A program made the translations under genes and the position numbers. From Nannizziopsis barbatae (taxonomy: Eukaryota > Ascomycota > Eurotiomycetes > Onygenales > Nannizziopsiaceae), in assembly GCA_014964245.1 (NCBI GenBank), contig JACVYH010000008.1, positions 62,001 through 126,000 on the forward strand: 64,000 nucleotides of DNA, given 5' to 3'. The notes below the pieces were generated by a model. That model had not been told where the DNA came from and searched no databases. It was given only the letters and a program-made list of their open reading frames with translations. Positions 1 to 12,088 of the stretch are shown here, one piece after another (the stretch's first letter is position 1; each line of letters starts with the position of its first letter).

Positions 1-1946
1 GCCTGGTACCTTCGGACAAACAGCAAATTCACCTGGCTCAACATGCTTGTGAGGAAATGGGGTTTCACTTGTACCTTGGGAGTATCGAACGGCGGTTCGA
101 TGGAATGAGTGACGGCTATGAAATATTTGACATCGGGGATGACATAGTCACTCTGGAGAGAGCCATGGACCTCGGCGGTAATGAAAGCTTCACAGGATTT
201 TGCTTGAAAATAGATGATTTCATTCAACAAGAATTTCCAGGGGGTGGAGAACCGGATGAAAAGATTTGGGAACGCCGCGGCAAGCCGACGGAACCTGTGA
301 CATATCTCTATAAACGCGCCGTAAGCCTCGAACCAATTTACTCACTCAATTGTCTGGATGGTCCCAGAAGCCTAATGACTCTCTAGGTTGTTATTCTCCT
401 ACCACGAGAAACCTTTTATACGGTCAAGTTCGATAGCATCACTACCGCTGCGTTTGAAAATTTTTTTGATCAGTTATTGCCTCTACTTTCCAATCCCGAA
501 AACCTAAAGGCGCGAGAAGAGTTTGATAACATTTCACAGCATGTTTTCGATAAATACATCCCGTATCCAAGCTCCGATCAAAGGCTTGGTGGTAAAACAG
601 ATCGCCGCGGCCGTAGTATCGGCATGTTTTTGGGTGACGCGCTGCTCGATAAAGTTGCTCACGGATTCTCCGCTATTGGAGACCTGGTATCATGCGAGAA
701 AGCCATCAGAAACCATCGGAGAAAGGTTTCGGAGGCTCTCTAGCCTTGCATACTCCAGATAATGCACTCTAAGGATTCCGCTTGGGTTTTAGCCTTGTAG
801 GTCCCTACTCATTTAGCAACTATATCGAGGATTGCTAACAGTCGGTCAACCCATCCAGTATGGATAGTTTATTCAAAAAAGCAATTAACAACTCTTTCTG
901 CAGCAGATACAATACTATCAAAGGCTTGGCTCAAACGTACCCAAAAACCTCAAACGAAGCCCGGAACAACCTAGAAGATGAGATTCGAAAATGGGAATCG
1001 GACCAAATACAGTCCATACTTTCGCAAGAGTGGAAATATCTTCATGAAGATGCGGGAGCGAGTCTCGCCGAGATTGTCGAACGCTTTCCGACTAATGAGA
1101 ATTTTACGAAGTATGTTTGAGTACCATGCGGGGATATTTTTTCGGAATACCTAGACTGACTGATCATGCCACAGAGTTTTGAAGCTATTTGAAACAGCCT
1201 CAAAAGATCATTGCCATTATGAACATAGAGTCGAAGCTGGTTTCTTCACAAAACTCCTCGAAATAAGGGAGGCCAACCCTGAGGCAGTATGGGTCCCCAG
1301 ACTTATCACAATGACCGTTGTCCAATCGGCGGCGCCATCGACGGGAAAACGTTCCACAATCGCAAACAGCTTGGGTGTCATGAAAAACCACTTCTCGCCA
1401 TTCATGTCGAAACCTTTCTTCAGGGAATTTCTCTTCTCTTTGATAAAAGAGACGACAAAGCATATACCTCCGGAAGACAACAGATCACTTACATATGCCG
1501 GCGAAATATGCTTACTATTTTCTGGAGTCATTCTCAAGACCTATTTAACAAGGAAGCTTGAGCCTATCCCACCTAATATGGAATATACCACTCCGGTTCC
1601 AACCAAGTGCGGTTGCTTGGAATACAATGATTTCAACAACTTTTTGAAGTCTGATGAGAGTTCAGTTGAAATTCGCTGGCGCACGAGTATGCCATGTCTA
1701 TGTCCTCGTATAAAAGACCAACCATTTCTAGTGAAGGAACCTTCTAAACAGTACAGGAACAGGACCAAAATCACAAAAATACAGAAATCCCATCCAATAT
1801 GGCTGAAAGAGGCTCGGGCCGAAATCGGACCCCTTCAGTCCCTCGGGACTCCGGCTCAAATTCGAAGGCTTTTGGGCACCAAGGTGTTTGACCGCTACGT
1901 ACGCGAAGGTGTATTGGAAAGGACCTGGAGCTTTTCAGCTCTATAA
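1..1946 (+). CDS. C-terminal part of a large fungal protein (2OG-Fe(II) oxygenase-like?), 5' end outside window
   Basis: The frame is already open at base 3, so the gene begins to the left of the window. Readable exons are 1-320, 387 onward, about 842-1110 and 1175-1946 (stop 1944-1946). Introns 321-386 (GTAAGC...TAG) and 1111-1174 (GTATGT...CAG) are canonical and keep frame. The junction between about 686 and 860 is not settled: the second exon meets TAG at 741-743. A GTATCA donor at 687 with AG at 840-841 stays open but has a poor branch site. The segment after the first intron (VVILLPRETFYTVKF) and the helical tail remind me of large fungal proteins labelled 2OG-Fe(II) oxygenase. The catalytic His/Asp cluster is not in this part, so the family name is recall, not proof. 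It could be a decaying copy. Confidence 0.5.
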
Positions 1947-2592
1947 AAAAATGCCGAGTCAATCCATACAACAGATAGAACAAACACAGCGAACAAACGG
2001 CATTGTTCTGAAACAATATCGATTTCTAGTGATGATGATTCTGCTTAGGGTGTTTGTCTTTGATACTGCAAAGTTTGAGATGATGTGGCTACTATAGTTA
2101 TCTTGCGTCATCTGCAAGTTAGGATCATCTTCGTTGTTTTTGAAGGAAATAGAGCGCAATCTTCTACGATGCAGGAACAGAGATTACGGTCAGCATTTAC
2201 AGTGCCTTGTCAAGTCTACGTAACCCTTCAGTATCCCTCTTGTCAGTCCTTGCGCTAGCCCCTGTCCTTTACCTACCCTAGAGGTACCTCTTAAGCCAAA
2301 GAGTATTCATGAGCTTCAAGAAGGCAGTTTTGAGGACTATCCTTGAGATTTGTTAAGGGTCAACTACAGGAATAACCAAGGGCTGTGAAATTTTTGATGG
2401 GGTACTGTATCACACTGTGCCATCCATTTATATGCCTATGTGAACATTGAACCTTTTTGAAGTGATTCTTTAGAATTATCCCGTATACCTGATTAAATTG
2501 GCTGCGTTAAGAATACTTATGTACTAACAAGTTATTGTAGAAAATCCATTGGGCTGCCTTATAGCAATAATCTCCTCATAAGAACTGGTTAG
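1947..2592. other. Intergenic, convergent ends
   Basis: Lies between the 3' end of the left-edge gene and the 3' end of the CFEM gene. AT-rich with scattered stops in all frames. I see no coding or RNA gene. Confidence 0.6.
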
Positions 2593-3302
2593 CTAAACGA
2601 TTGACGCATTTTCCGCCTGTCTTCTTGGTATAAACCTGCGGCTCGAACCGGGTCGGCGTCCACTGACGTATCGCCGCTCAAATCGTGGTAGTGGAGGCCG
2701 TCTAAGTCGATCACGCACTAATATCAGATCTGCCAGGAAAGGTACAATGAGCGTACAGAATATAAATAAAACTAAACCGATCATGACGAAATAGGATAAC
2801 GGTAAGAAAAACTCGATAGGTACCTTGATCGATCGCTTAGCTGCTGGGGGATCGAATGGTTCTGTAAAGCGAAGTCGACGTTTAGTAATTTTTGATGGCC
2901 GAGAGGCGACAAAAAGGCGACCAGGATGAATCCTAGTCCCCGAATTCTCCATACCTTTCCTCTCGAGGTCGATCTCGTCACGGCGTCCAGGTGCCGCTCT
3001 CTTCCGACCACATTGGCGATTGACGACGGCACGAGCAGCCTCCTGATCGGAGGAACTGCACAGGTGATGAATGCATTGATAGAACTCATTGCTGACACCC
3101 GAGCCTACGCAGAGGCAGCTATACTGGACCGGGACATTGCATCCGCGGTTGGACTCCGCAATATCGAAGCATCGTTTCTGTACTCAAGTGTTAGCGATGA
3201 GCGCATAAGCACTGGAAAATAACGCACGGAGCAGCCAGGGACGTCAATCGCCAGCGTCATGCCTGCGGAAATCGCGGCGACAAACGCGTAAGTGAGCTTC
3301 AT
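2593..3302 (-). CDS. CFEM-domain protein with one membrane segment
   Basis: Two exons, 3302-3228 and 3177-2593, around a 50-bp intron (GTGCGT...CGCTAAC...ACAG), give 219 aa. Residues 1-19 form a signal peptide (MKLTYAFVAAISAGMTLA). Eight cysteines follow at 24, 28, 38, 46, 48, 60, 65 and 81; this spacing (Cx3Cx9Cx7CxCx11Cx4Cx15C) is the CFEM pattern. A basic linker leads to a hydrophobic stretch at about 146-178 and an Arg-rich tail. CFEM proteins are secreted or surface proteins, some binding haem through an Asp before the CxC pair. Here that stretch (GCNVPVQYSCLC) has no Asp, so haem binding is doubtful. ATG at 3302 is chosen because it opens the signal peptide; the codon upstream at 3311 is TTG. 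The second exon is one open frame through the membrane segment, so no further intron is needed. Haem/iron role and surface location are inferred from the family. Confidence 0.8.
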
Positions 3303-4786
3303 GTTCGACAAGGTATTATCGGTGGCTTTCGAGTAATTAAGGAGTCAAAGTAGCAAAATATCAACAGATTAGGGTATGAAATTGAGTGTCTTGAAATGAA
3401 ACACGGCTGGATTGTGAGAGGTTTATATAGCAATGGAATGTAGGGAAAGATGGGATGGAGATGAAAGAGGGAGAAAGTCGGGTGTTTGAGGTGGAGCAGC
3501 GAGGGGTTTATATAGACAAAGCGAGAGGCTCGCAAGGAAATGCAGGCACTCAACGGGGAAGCGACGATCCGGTCACCAACACTTTCCACTTCGGGAATTC
3601 AGGTTCCTCCCAGCCGCGAATCAGTGCAACGGGAAAGAACGACGTGCACCTGAGCTCTTTCCAAAAATAAAGTAAAACATTCTATTCCGGAAGCCACGAT
3701 ATTTCCTTTCTTGGAATCCATCTGTCCAAGTTTCTTTGAATATCAGCGAGTGATTTCCGCTCTTCCTTCCGCCAGATTGTGTGAACAAGCCGATCAGTAC
3801 GGAGCAGGAAATAACTAATGCATAAGCAGCCGGTTGCCTTTAAAATGTGGCTGGAGGTCTCAGATATCTCAGATAGTTATCCAACGGGCAGGAGCAAACC
3901 ACATCGACACCCGCCACTGCCGAAGATCATTGGAAAGTTAACATGCAGATTAAGTAATTCGCGTTCTGGATCCCCTGAGCACGATTGGCTTGGGCGCTCG
4001 GACAACGAATCCATTACTCAGTTCTAATCAGACTGTCACCGTGCAACGTCATCCACGAGTGGGATATTCGATAGCCACGTCAACGGAAACTGGGCGACCA
4101 ATCCCGTCAGACAAGAGTCTCAGCCGTTGAAATTGTTCGGAGAATAAACACCGAAAAACGAAACAATGAACAATGATGCCTGGAGGGGTATCGGCAATTG
4201 AAAAGCTGTGGCATTTCATTTCCTTGTTCTTTGTCCTGCGGATCAAGGAAGTAGAGAATCGGAAAGACCGATAAAAGCTGGAACTAGGACAGCAGCCCGT
4301 AGCCTGGTTTTTCAGTCAGGCTGGAGAGCAGGTTTCCCGTCAGCGTTTCTGTATCGGGTCAACAAACTCCAGATTCGTAGGAAGCCTTGAAGGACATGGA
4401 GTATAAAAATGTTCTAGTGGCGATATTGGAATTCATATCTTCTGATAAAGCCCAGCCACTGCGATATTACTTGGTATTGAAGAATATAGGATGTAGAGAC
4501 ATTGTTAAACATGTATCACTCGAAGTACATCTGGAGTAGATACACAATAACATTGCGCAGCTGGTCAGTGAAATTTTCGTATCAAGACCCGGCCAAAAAA
4601 TCTCCCTGCCTATATCCCGAGTCATAAGTCGTGCATACTGTCATTAGAACCGTCTCGACGCTGGCTTGGCGACATGTAAGGCGAAAAGAGAGACACAAAA
4701 AGAAATTTAGCTTGCTTGGACGCTGCATCTGGGTCTTCGAAGTCGTGGCGTTGGGTTATGGGCATCAATGGCTGACCAACACTCGC
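3303..4786. other. Intergenic, 1.5 kb
   Basis: Promoter side of the CFEM gene and 3' flank of the MoaD-like gene. Short frames at 3455, 3818 and 4208 have no family resemblance or splice support. Nothing else recognised. Confidence 0.55.
3420..3515 (-). promoter_or_regulatory. Two TATA-like boxes upstream of the CFEM gene
   Basis: The sequence CTATATAAACC (minus strand) occurs twice, at 3420-3430 and 3505-3515, about 120 and 205 bp upstream of the ATG at 3302. The position suits TATA boxes of the CFEM gene. The duplication could mean two start sites. Confidence 0.4.
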
Positions 4787-5089
4787 TCATCCGGAGCTGA
4801 CAGGCGGGATGATAGCAACCTCCTGCCCAGGGAGTATCATCCTTGCTTTGTCCTCGGGGCTCTCGCCATCCACGTCGACATATTGGAGTGCGACGCTGAC
4901 CATGCAGCTCATGAGTACTTTCTCTTTAATCCCGGGATACCGCTCATCTAGGAAGTCGAATAATTTGTGCACAGGCAAAGGAGCAGGTAGTGACTCGGTG
5001 ACCTTGTCGGTATAGGTGGACGCGTTCGCGAAGTAGTGGATTCTAAAGGTCTCGCCGGTTGATTCTGGAGTTGCAGAAGAAGACGCCAT
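4787..5089 (-). CDS. cnxG: Molybdopterin synthase sulfur-carrier (small) subunit, MoaD/MOCS2A type
   Basis: Single exon, 100 aa, start ATG at 5089 (an in-frame TTG at 5107 is ignored). It has the ThiS/MoaD beta-grasp layout: a strand near FRIHYFANAS, the central LFDFLDERYPGIKEKV helix, and the end PGQEVAIIPPVSSG, which is the MoaD C-terminal signature. In this family the last glycine is thiocarboxylated and delivers sulfur to precursor Z together with the MoaE-like subunit, making molybdopterin in the cytosol. Such cofactor feeds nitrate reductase and xanthine dehydrogenase. The tail here is Ser-Ser-Gly rather than the usual Gly-Gly; the terminal Gly is present. Length matches the family. Confidence 0.85.
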   Translation of the reverse strand: MASSSATPESTGETFRIHYFANASTYTDKVTESLPAPLPVHKLFDFLDERYPGIKEKVLMSCMVSVALQYVDVDGESPEDKARMILPGQEVAIIPPVSSG

Positions 5090-5846
5090 ATTTGCAAGGT
5101 ATTCCAAAAATGCTAGCTGAGCGGTGACTGAAAATCTGCTTGTGTATCGTTTGTACCAAAGAACCAGCTTATAAAGATGGACGTTGGAAGTTGTTGTTCG
5201 TTGGTTATCTCGGAGATTTGGGCTGTTGGCGGGACTGGCTTGGCACGGAGTTGGCGGTGGAACTTTATTGTTGCGGGCTTAAGCGCGACGGCATTGTATG
5301 AGAACTTAGAAGTAACTCCCGACGGTCTACTACCACACTCAATAAAATGACTGATTCCGGTGAGATTACGGAGTACTGAAGTGAGCATCTAAGTTGCCAG
5401 ATAAAAGCTACAAATTCCAAAAAATCTTAAGATTTGCGTTCAATGAAAACCCCTCAGAAGGGTAAAAGAGTCTAACGGTGAGGGAATTCCAAATACAACT
5501 GACTAGGGAGTTTTCTTTACATAAAGACATGGTTCTGGCCTGTTTTCCAGAATGGAGGTCCAGACTCTTCAATCTCATTTGTATATTCCGAAATGAAAAC
5601 CGGAGGGGCGATGGCCCTGGGTGTGGAGTATAAGCAGCGATTGAATACTTTTTAAGGTCAAGAGTATGTCAATATCAGCCAAGTGCCCTGGGGGAAAAAA
5701 AACAAAATTTCCGCAGGCAAAAGAGTGGGCGGCCCGAGCACTTCTCACTTTATCAAGTTGTTGGCTTTCAGAGGTAGAAGACCTTACTATATATGCTGAG
5801 AGAGAATTCGTACGGAGATATCGCGCGCGTGCTAGGCCACGATCCC
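5090..5846. other. Intergenic, promoter of cnxG
   Basis: Upstream flank of the MoaD-like gene and 3' flank of the PLP enzyme gene. A minus-strand frame at 5113-5388 is open but has no recognisable content and contains the motif copy at 5367. Confidence 0.55.
5367..5375 (+). repeat. TACGGAGTA motif copy
   Basis: Exact copy of the dispersed 9-bp motif, upstream of cnxG. One of 17 exact copies in the window, all outside the annotated coding exons. Confidence 0.7.
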
Positions 5847-7176
5847 TCACTCACTCATAAAGGACTTCAGTCCAGCCAGAAGATCGTCCCTGAGATCCGC
5901 CCAATTCTCCAAGCCCACACTCAATCTCAGAAGTCTACGATCGACAGTATCGTCTGAAATCGCTCTCCATTCGATGAGGGATTCAACTCCTCCGAGGCTC
6001 GTGGCATGGTGAAAGAGTTTCAGCTTTGAAGGAAGCGCCCGTGCAACATGTTCTTCCTTGACCATGATAGAGAAGACGGGGCCAAATCCACCGTACATTT
6101 GCTTCGAAAGCCATTCCATATCGTTCTCTTGGAGGCTGGAATGATAGACTTCTTTCACTGTAGCTTGCACCACGCTTGCATTGTGGTCAGCACCTGAGCT
6201 TGGTGCAGTAAGTGCCTGATGCAAGAACGCTACTAGCGACGTAGTATTCTCGCTCTGCCGTTGCACTCTGACTTCCAGAGTCCTTAGACTGCGAACACCT
6301 AGCCAGGCCTCCATATTTCCCATCGTGTTTCCTAAATGAAGCCGGTCAACGAAAAGTCGATTCCACCATTCCATATTCTTGGTCGCCAGAACTCCGCACA
6401 GCATATCGCTATGTCCACCTAGATATTTCGTCCCAGAATGCATGACCATATCCGCACCCCATTGGAATGGATCTTGCAAACCGGGAGGTCCGAATGTACT
6501 GTCCACAAGCAGATATGCCCCGCGGGAATGTGCTTTCTCGGCGTACTTCTGGATGTTGAACGAGGTTCCGTGAGGATTCACTGGAGTTTCTAGCATGATC
6601 AAGTCACCTTTGTCCAGCTCTTCCGCTGGACAATCGAGGTCAAGCTTCTTAAGGCCTGTGAGTCGCGAAACAATCTCAATAACGCCATGGGTACCGTGGT
6701 ATCCATTTCCGATGGACACCCTCTTCGGGTTGAAGAACACCAAAGCGGAATGGAGAGCTGCGAGCCCAGATGAATATGCCAAACAATGGCCTTTGAGCAG
6801 AGCAGAGGTAATTTTTTCAAACCGACTGTAATTCGGGGCTAGAACGCGGGAGTAGACATAGGAGGTGGGGTTATGCTCGTTATCCTCGTGCTACACGATG
6901 ACAGCCGAAAGCGTCACGTTAGTTCAAATTCCAAAAGTAGTTAAATAACGAGAAAGAAATGGAAAACACAGAGGAAAGAGGTGTAACTACAGAAGCATCC
7001 GCCCATGGAATTAGATCTTCCGGGTTCTCAGCATATCTGAACGTTGTAGAGACATGTAGTGGTGGTGCAACGTCTGTGACTAAATTGAGGGGGTCGTCGG
7101 CGTGGATGGCGATAGTGGCATAACTCCGATCGCTCAAATCTAGTTTATCCATTGTTTTGCGGATGTTCTCGGCCAT
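5847..7176 (-). CDS. Cystathionine gamma-synthase/beta-lyase-like PLP enzyme
   Basis: Two exons, 7176-6991 and 6890-5847, with a 100-bp intron (GTAGTT...GTGTAG), give 409 aa. The second exon reads HEDNEHNPTSYVYSR from its first codon, as expected for the Cys/Met-metabolism PLP family. The PLP lysine is K217 in HSGTKYLGGHSD, preceded by the cofactor-ring stretch YLLVDSTFGPP. Related motifs YSSGLAAL and ETPVNPHG are intact. The family makes or cleaves cystathionine between homocysteine and cysteine in the cytosol. The sequence flavour is that of the less-studied fungal group like yeast YHR112C rather than a proven gamma-synthase, so the exact reaction is open. The 409-aa length is normal for a complete enzyme. 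An alternative start at the second Met (MDKLDLSD) is possible. Confidence 0.85.
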
Positions 7177-7696
7177 TGCAACAAATCTGATCTGATTCTC
7201 GTTTAGGTTTATGAGAAGGGACTTTCAGAGCAATATATATTTACACAGAGCAGCGAAAATCGGACTTTCGGGCCTAGATGGAGATAGGAGTGGCATCCCC
7301 GCCACCATCCCATGGCTCGATTTGGCCGAGATGCCTATCAAACGCCGGGTTGAGCTTAAATTACTGGGTCTTTGTGCCTATGGCCGTTGGAACCCCAGAT
7401 ACCTGTCTATGCCATAGGGCGTGAGTAGGTAAGATAACAGGTTCCCACTACTTACATCAGGGACTTTAAAACAAGAAATGAATATGGATGGTAGTCAAGT
7501 CTATTAAGACAATGGTTGCTAAGTGGCCATAAATAGTTTCAAAGAACCAGCCCATTTGATAACATAAAATGCAGATGAAAATCCCATCGAGAACTTCCTG
7601 TTATATCCCTAAGAGCCTCTTCATGCAAACGCCTATAGCGACGAGAAGTCGCCGGTAACTCCAACATGCACCGATAAATGAATCGCAAAAAAACGC
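7177..7696. other. Intergenic between two minus-strand genes
   Basis: 3' flank of the 1134-aa gene and promoter of the PLP enzyme gene. No coding signal that survives scrutiny. Confidence 0.55.
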
Positions 7697-10600
7697 TCAC
7701 CGCCTTAATGAGCCTACCCTCGAAGGACCCCTGACGGAGCCGGGAATAGCGGATTGGAAATTGCGTTGATCTGCCGGGTACATTGTTAGTTTTGACCCTG
7801 GGATTGAACGGGGTATGGGTCATTTGACTTACCTGTTTCCGAATCAAAGTAGATAGTAATATCGTCGTGTTCACCAGGATACTCCGGCATGTCCAGGCAC
7901 ACGAACTCAGCTGACTCGTCGGAACCAGACTTCGGTAAGGAAAATTTAGCATCAACTATCCTGATACCGAATTTGCCAGATCGAGTACAGCTTTCAAAGA
8001 CATCCGTGCTCTTGAGGACGAAATTCATGCATTTTCCGTGGCTGAAGTCCGAGAAAAAGATTACAAGCTGCACTATTTTTTCCTGCTGAATGATCTGAAG
8101 CCGTGTACGGGTGGCTTCCCATTTCTTGTAAATTGGTACAACCATTCTTCGGCGTGAGATTGCGAAGCTCGATGCAACTCTAATTTATAGTTAGTATAGG
8201 CAGCTATACAGTGATTGGAAATGGAGAAATTATTACCCATCGAACCGAACGGTAAAGCCCGTAATTGCGTGCTGGAAAGTGTGCAAGTCTACAGATTGTT
8301 AACAATCGATCTTTAAGTCCGATTGGATCAACGAACCTTGGATGTTGATGAAATTGTATTTCCTGATTAGTGAATTCGTAGTCGCCGTTTTCAAAAAGCT
8401 GTCCAATTCGCCAGGCAATTCTTTTGGAACGAGGTTTTCCGCTACAGCGAAGCCCAAATCTTGTTGTGGGGGCCGATAGATGGACATCGCAGTTTGGACA
8501 TTGACATCGAGGGCAATTTTAAGATCACCGGGGCCTTCGAGATACGGTCAGTATTGTGAATAGAGAACCCAATTGAAATACATACCAAGATTAATTCTAT
8601 CAGTAACAGAGCCCCAATTGGCACTCACAAAAGCTCTCAGGTTCTCTGATAACACTGTACGAGGAGTTGTACCGTCTGATAGTCCATTATTGATAACGGT
8701 AACTGACGAAGATGAGAATTTCAGCGGTGTTCGTGACTGCAATCCTCCGGACATGTCCGATGTTTTGTCTATACAGAAAGACCTCAAAGGTAACTCGGCA
8801 GTTTTTGACTCGTTTTCGGCTGGAACAATCCCTAATAATAGCGAATGCATAGCGGTTCGATGCTCAGCATCACTGAATGTCAAAATCATGGAACAATCCA
8901 CGTCCCCATCCCGAACCTTCAGCATGAGCGCTGGAGCCCCGTTATCTCCACGTAGGTATCCAAAGATAAGAGGTGAGCTGTCTCCAATCTGATGAGTGAC
9001 ACTAGTCAAACTCTTGACCTTCGGACTCGTAACAGCAACAAATCTATACCCACGATGCGATTCCCTGGTTCCAGTGCCTTCTGTAATCTTCACTGTTTTC
9101 TCGAAAAGTCGGATACGACACCGCGGGGTAGGTTCGGGAGGAAACGATTTCGACGGACGAGGATCCATATACTGGAACATATCTAAAACCTGTTCAAAAA
9201 TCTTCTTTTCACCCGCTTCTGGTTGAAGGCTAGCCTCAACTTTGCGGGAGTATTCTACGATCTTCCAGATCATATTAAAATCGGGCTGCTTGAAATGAAC
9301 ATCCAACTCGAACCCTCTAGGGAGTCGGAGCCGCATCGAGCAGCCTCTTACATGCCAGTCCACATCTGCCCACGTCGGTCCCTGTTTCTTATCTGCCTGG
9401 ATAGTAATATTTAACAGCTCGCTCTGACTCGTAATCGTAGCAATAACATGCCAATCTTTCCGCTCGCGAGTGATTGAGAGCATGCACGGTATAGCGATTT
9501 CCTGGGCAGAGTCCTCTCCGGAGCTCACATGGACTTCCACAAACATTCTTCCATAGCAAAAATGTCTGCTGGAATCCCCCATTGGCATCACATCGCCAAG
9601 ATCTGGTTGTCTCGCCGTAGTATCAACGAGCATAGACTTCGAAATTGACCCGGACAAAATGGCAGAAATATCAGGCGCAAAAAATGGATATTTTATCCAA
9701 ATGCTTGTGTCGATGGATCGAAGTAATGGCGGTGGGTCGCTACCGGAAGGAAGCATCTTATGGCGCTTCATAGACATTGCCAGCCCCCGAAGATGACTGA
9801 TCATGTTCTGGTGAAGAGTAATTAAGTGCGCGATGCGCACGTCTCCTGCAGTTTTAGCAACGGCTAGCATTGCGTCCGTACTCATCCTTCCAAACTTTGC
9901 CAATTCCGGATGCTGAGGAACAATGGTCTGATTTATCCACCACGCTTTTGCAAGATTCACTACCGCCTGTTGCGGAGAGTCCACGGGCGACGGAGCCTGA
10001 GAGGATGAACTGCCTGGGCGAGATCGCATAAAAGTTTCCAGCTCTCCTCTGCCTTTCAAGAACCACCAGACACATGCTCTTATCCACTCCGAGAGCGACG
10101 ATTCCATTGACGGTTTCACCTGCTCCGCAGTCATGCTAAACATCTGACTGAAATGAGCAACATATTCAGAGAAATCCGCTAGCGCAGAATCGCTGACCAT
10201 AGCAGCGACATTGCGCAAACTCTTGGATTGCGATGACGAGTCTTTTTCGTCACTGCTGTCGTGAAAGGAGCTTGTAGATAAATTAGATCTGTGAGGTGAT
10301 TTAAGGTACGGAGGAGGACGCGACGGAGGATATGCGTTGGAAATGCTGCGTGTTGGGGCTGGAGCGGAAGGGTGACTCGTTGGGGCCGGAGGAGGCGAGG
10401 GGGAAGGCTGGCGTGCCGGTCTTGATTCTTCTGGTAATGCATCCAAGACGCTTGACCAAAATGAGGTTCCTCCCGAGGTCCTCTCTGTTTTCGCAGGCTG
10501 AGAAATGAGTTTAGGAGGTGAAGGATCTGTGGGTGTCGTGGCCTCCTTGGGAGAATCCTCCCGCTCGGCAAAATGCTTTTGGAATACCCTTCCTTCATCG

Positions 10601-11319
10601 GCTCTCATTTTTGCCTGCACTCGACGAGCAAAGGAGTTAGGATCCGACGACAATCGTAATGACAGGCGAGATCCTCGAGCATTTTCTCCCAAAGAAAGTA
10701 GAAATTCTGAGTCTTGCGTATTCTGGATGAGGGGTGGCCTCCATGTCGGATCCTCTGGACTCAAAGATGGGTGTACGGCAATGGTTGGTGGGATTGTGTT
10801 TTTCTGCAATTGAGCATCTGGCGAGGAGTGTTCATCGGTAGGAGAGTACTCTGATCTATCCGTAAATGTAGAGCCAGACGAATTGGACCTAGATCTATAA
10901 GTCGATATCATCTCCTTAGTCGGCACCTCCGACTCGTCACCGCCTTCTCCCATAACATCTGGCGGGCCATTGCTAAACTTCACGTTTAATCCCTTGCGTC
11001 GCCGCTTCTTCACAGGGCTTGTAACATTCACTGGATATGCGAGAGGATCTGTCGAGGACTGTTGTGGAATTGCCTCGACGGGACGCTGGGAAATCGAGAC
11101 GTCGATTCGCGGCGAAGGGAGGCCGGGTCGCGGAGGTGCACGAGGTTGCGATGGGACTTGAAGATTGGGTCGTGACGAACCGAGGAAATCGTCAATCTGA
11201 GCGTCGCGTGAGGCCTTGCTGGCGTCCTTGTCCTTATTGAAGATCTTGTCCCGCCATTTCCTCGCTTTGGATTCGGCTACGGCGCTAATGCCGTGCTCGG
11301 AGGATTCGACGACCATCAT
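7697..11319 (-). CDS. Uncharacterised 1134-aa protein, five exons
   Basis: Exons 11319-8586, 8534-8337, 8288-8237, 8179-7833 and 7770-7697 join in frame through introns of 51, 48, 57 and 62 bp, all GT...AG, giving 1134 aa. I do not recognise the family. The first third is low in structure: rich in Ser/Pro with blocks such as PSPSPPPAPTSHPSAPAP. The middle (about residues 370-900) reads as folded, with mixed helices and strands and many aromatic residues (SLSEWIRACVWWFLKGRGEL). The small last exons encode a conserved-looking beta segment (FQHAITGFTVRFDG) and a basic helix, ending SRVGSLRR. No signal peptide or membrane segment is visible, so a cytosolic or nuclear scaffold is most likely. The start has two adjacent ATGs (11319 and 11316). 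Reading only the long first exon would lose about 220 residues. Confidence 0.8.
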
Positions 11320-12079
11320 CGAGAGCGACTTTGAAGGGTGAAGAGATCAATTGACGTAGAAGAAGCAAAACAACAAAAATGATGTGCCAGCATCACTCAG
11401 AAGCAATAGGTCACACAGGTAAAGGGAAGCAGAGGAGGGTCAGGCCAGGCTCACGTGCTGTTCATAATTGGGAGTCTTTTTAGGTGAAACCGGGTCTTAT
11501 CTTGTGGGATCCTACAAGCACAAGCCCACAGCTGAAGGTACTAAGTTAATCTGGCCAGATAGGATCAAGAAGAACAAAATACAAAAGACAAAATATACAA
11601 AATTGAAAGAAAACGGTTGACCAGCTGCTGTGTACAACCAGAAAGATAACAATAATATGCAAGAATGAAGGAGATGGTTTGGAGTGAACAATGGCGGAGT
11701 TGCAAGTTGTGAAGATCTTCCCAGCTGGTCAAACACCAAAACATGGAGTGTTCCAGGGACCCTGAGTCCTTGCACGTCTCCCTGAAAATGGTGACAAGCA
11801 ATACCTGTGATTGAAACTATTGGCTGGAAATTCCTTAAATGAGGTTGCCGAAATGACGTTCATGACATTTCTTTTTTGTCAACAATGATTATTTACTCTG
11901 TATGGACGCTTATTACGCTTGGGTCCTGTGGAATCCACAAACAATCGATTATTCTCGCAGAGCGGGCTCATTATTATTGATGATGGAATTGCGTTTCGAC
12001 GTTGGATTGAACCACGGTCCTACGGTCCTTCCGTCCTACAAAGGACACCCAGTCATCAATCGGCGGGATGGAAAGACTA

Positions 12080-12088
12080 TACGGAGTA
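12080..12088 (+). repeat. TACGGAGTA motif copy
   Basis: Exact 9-bp copy within the 3.35-kb intergenic region. Confidence 0.7.
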
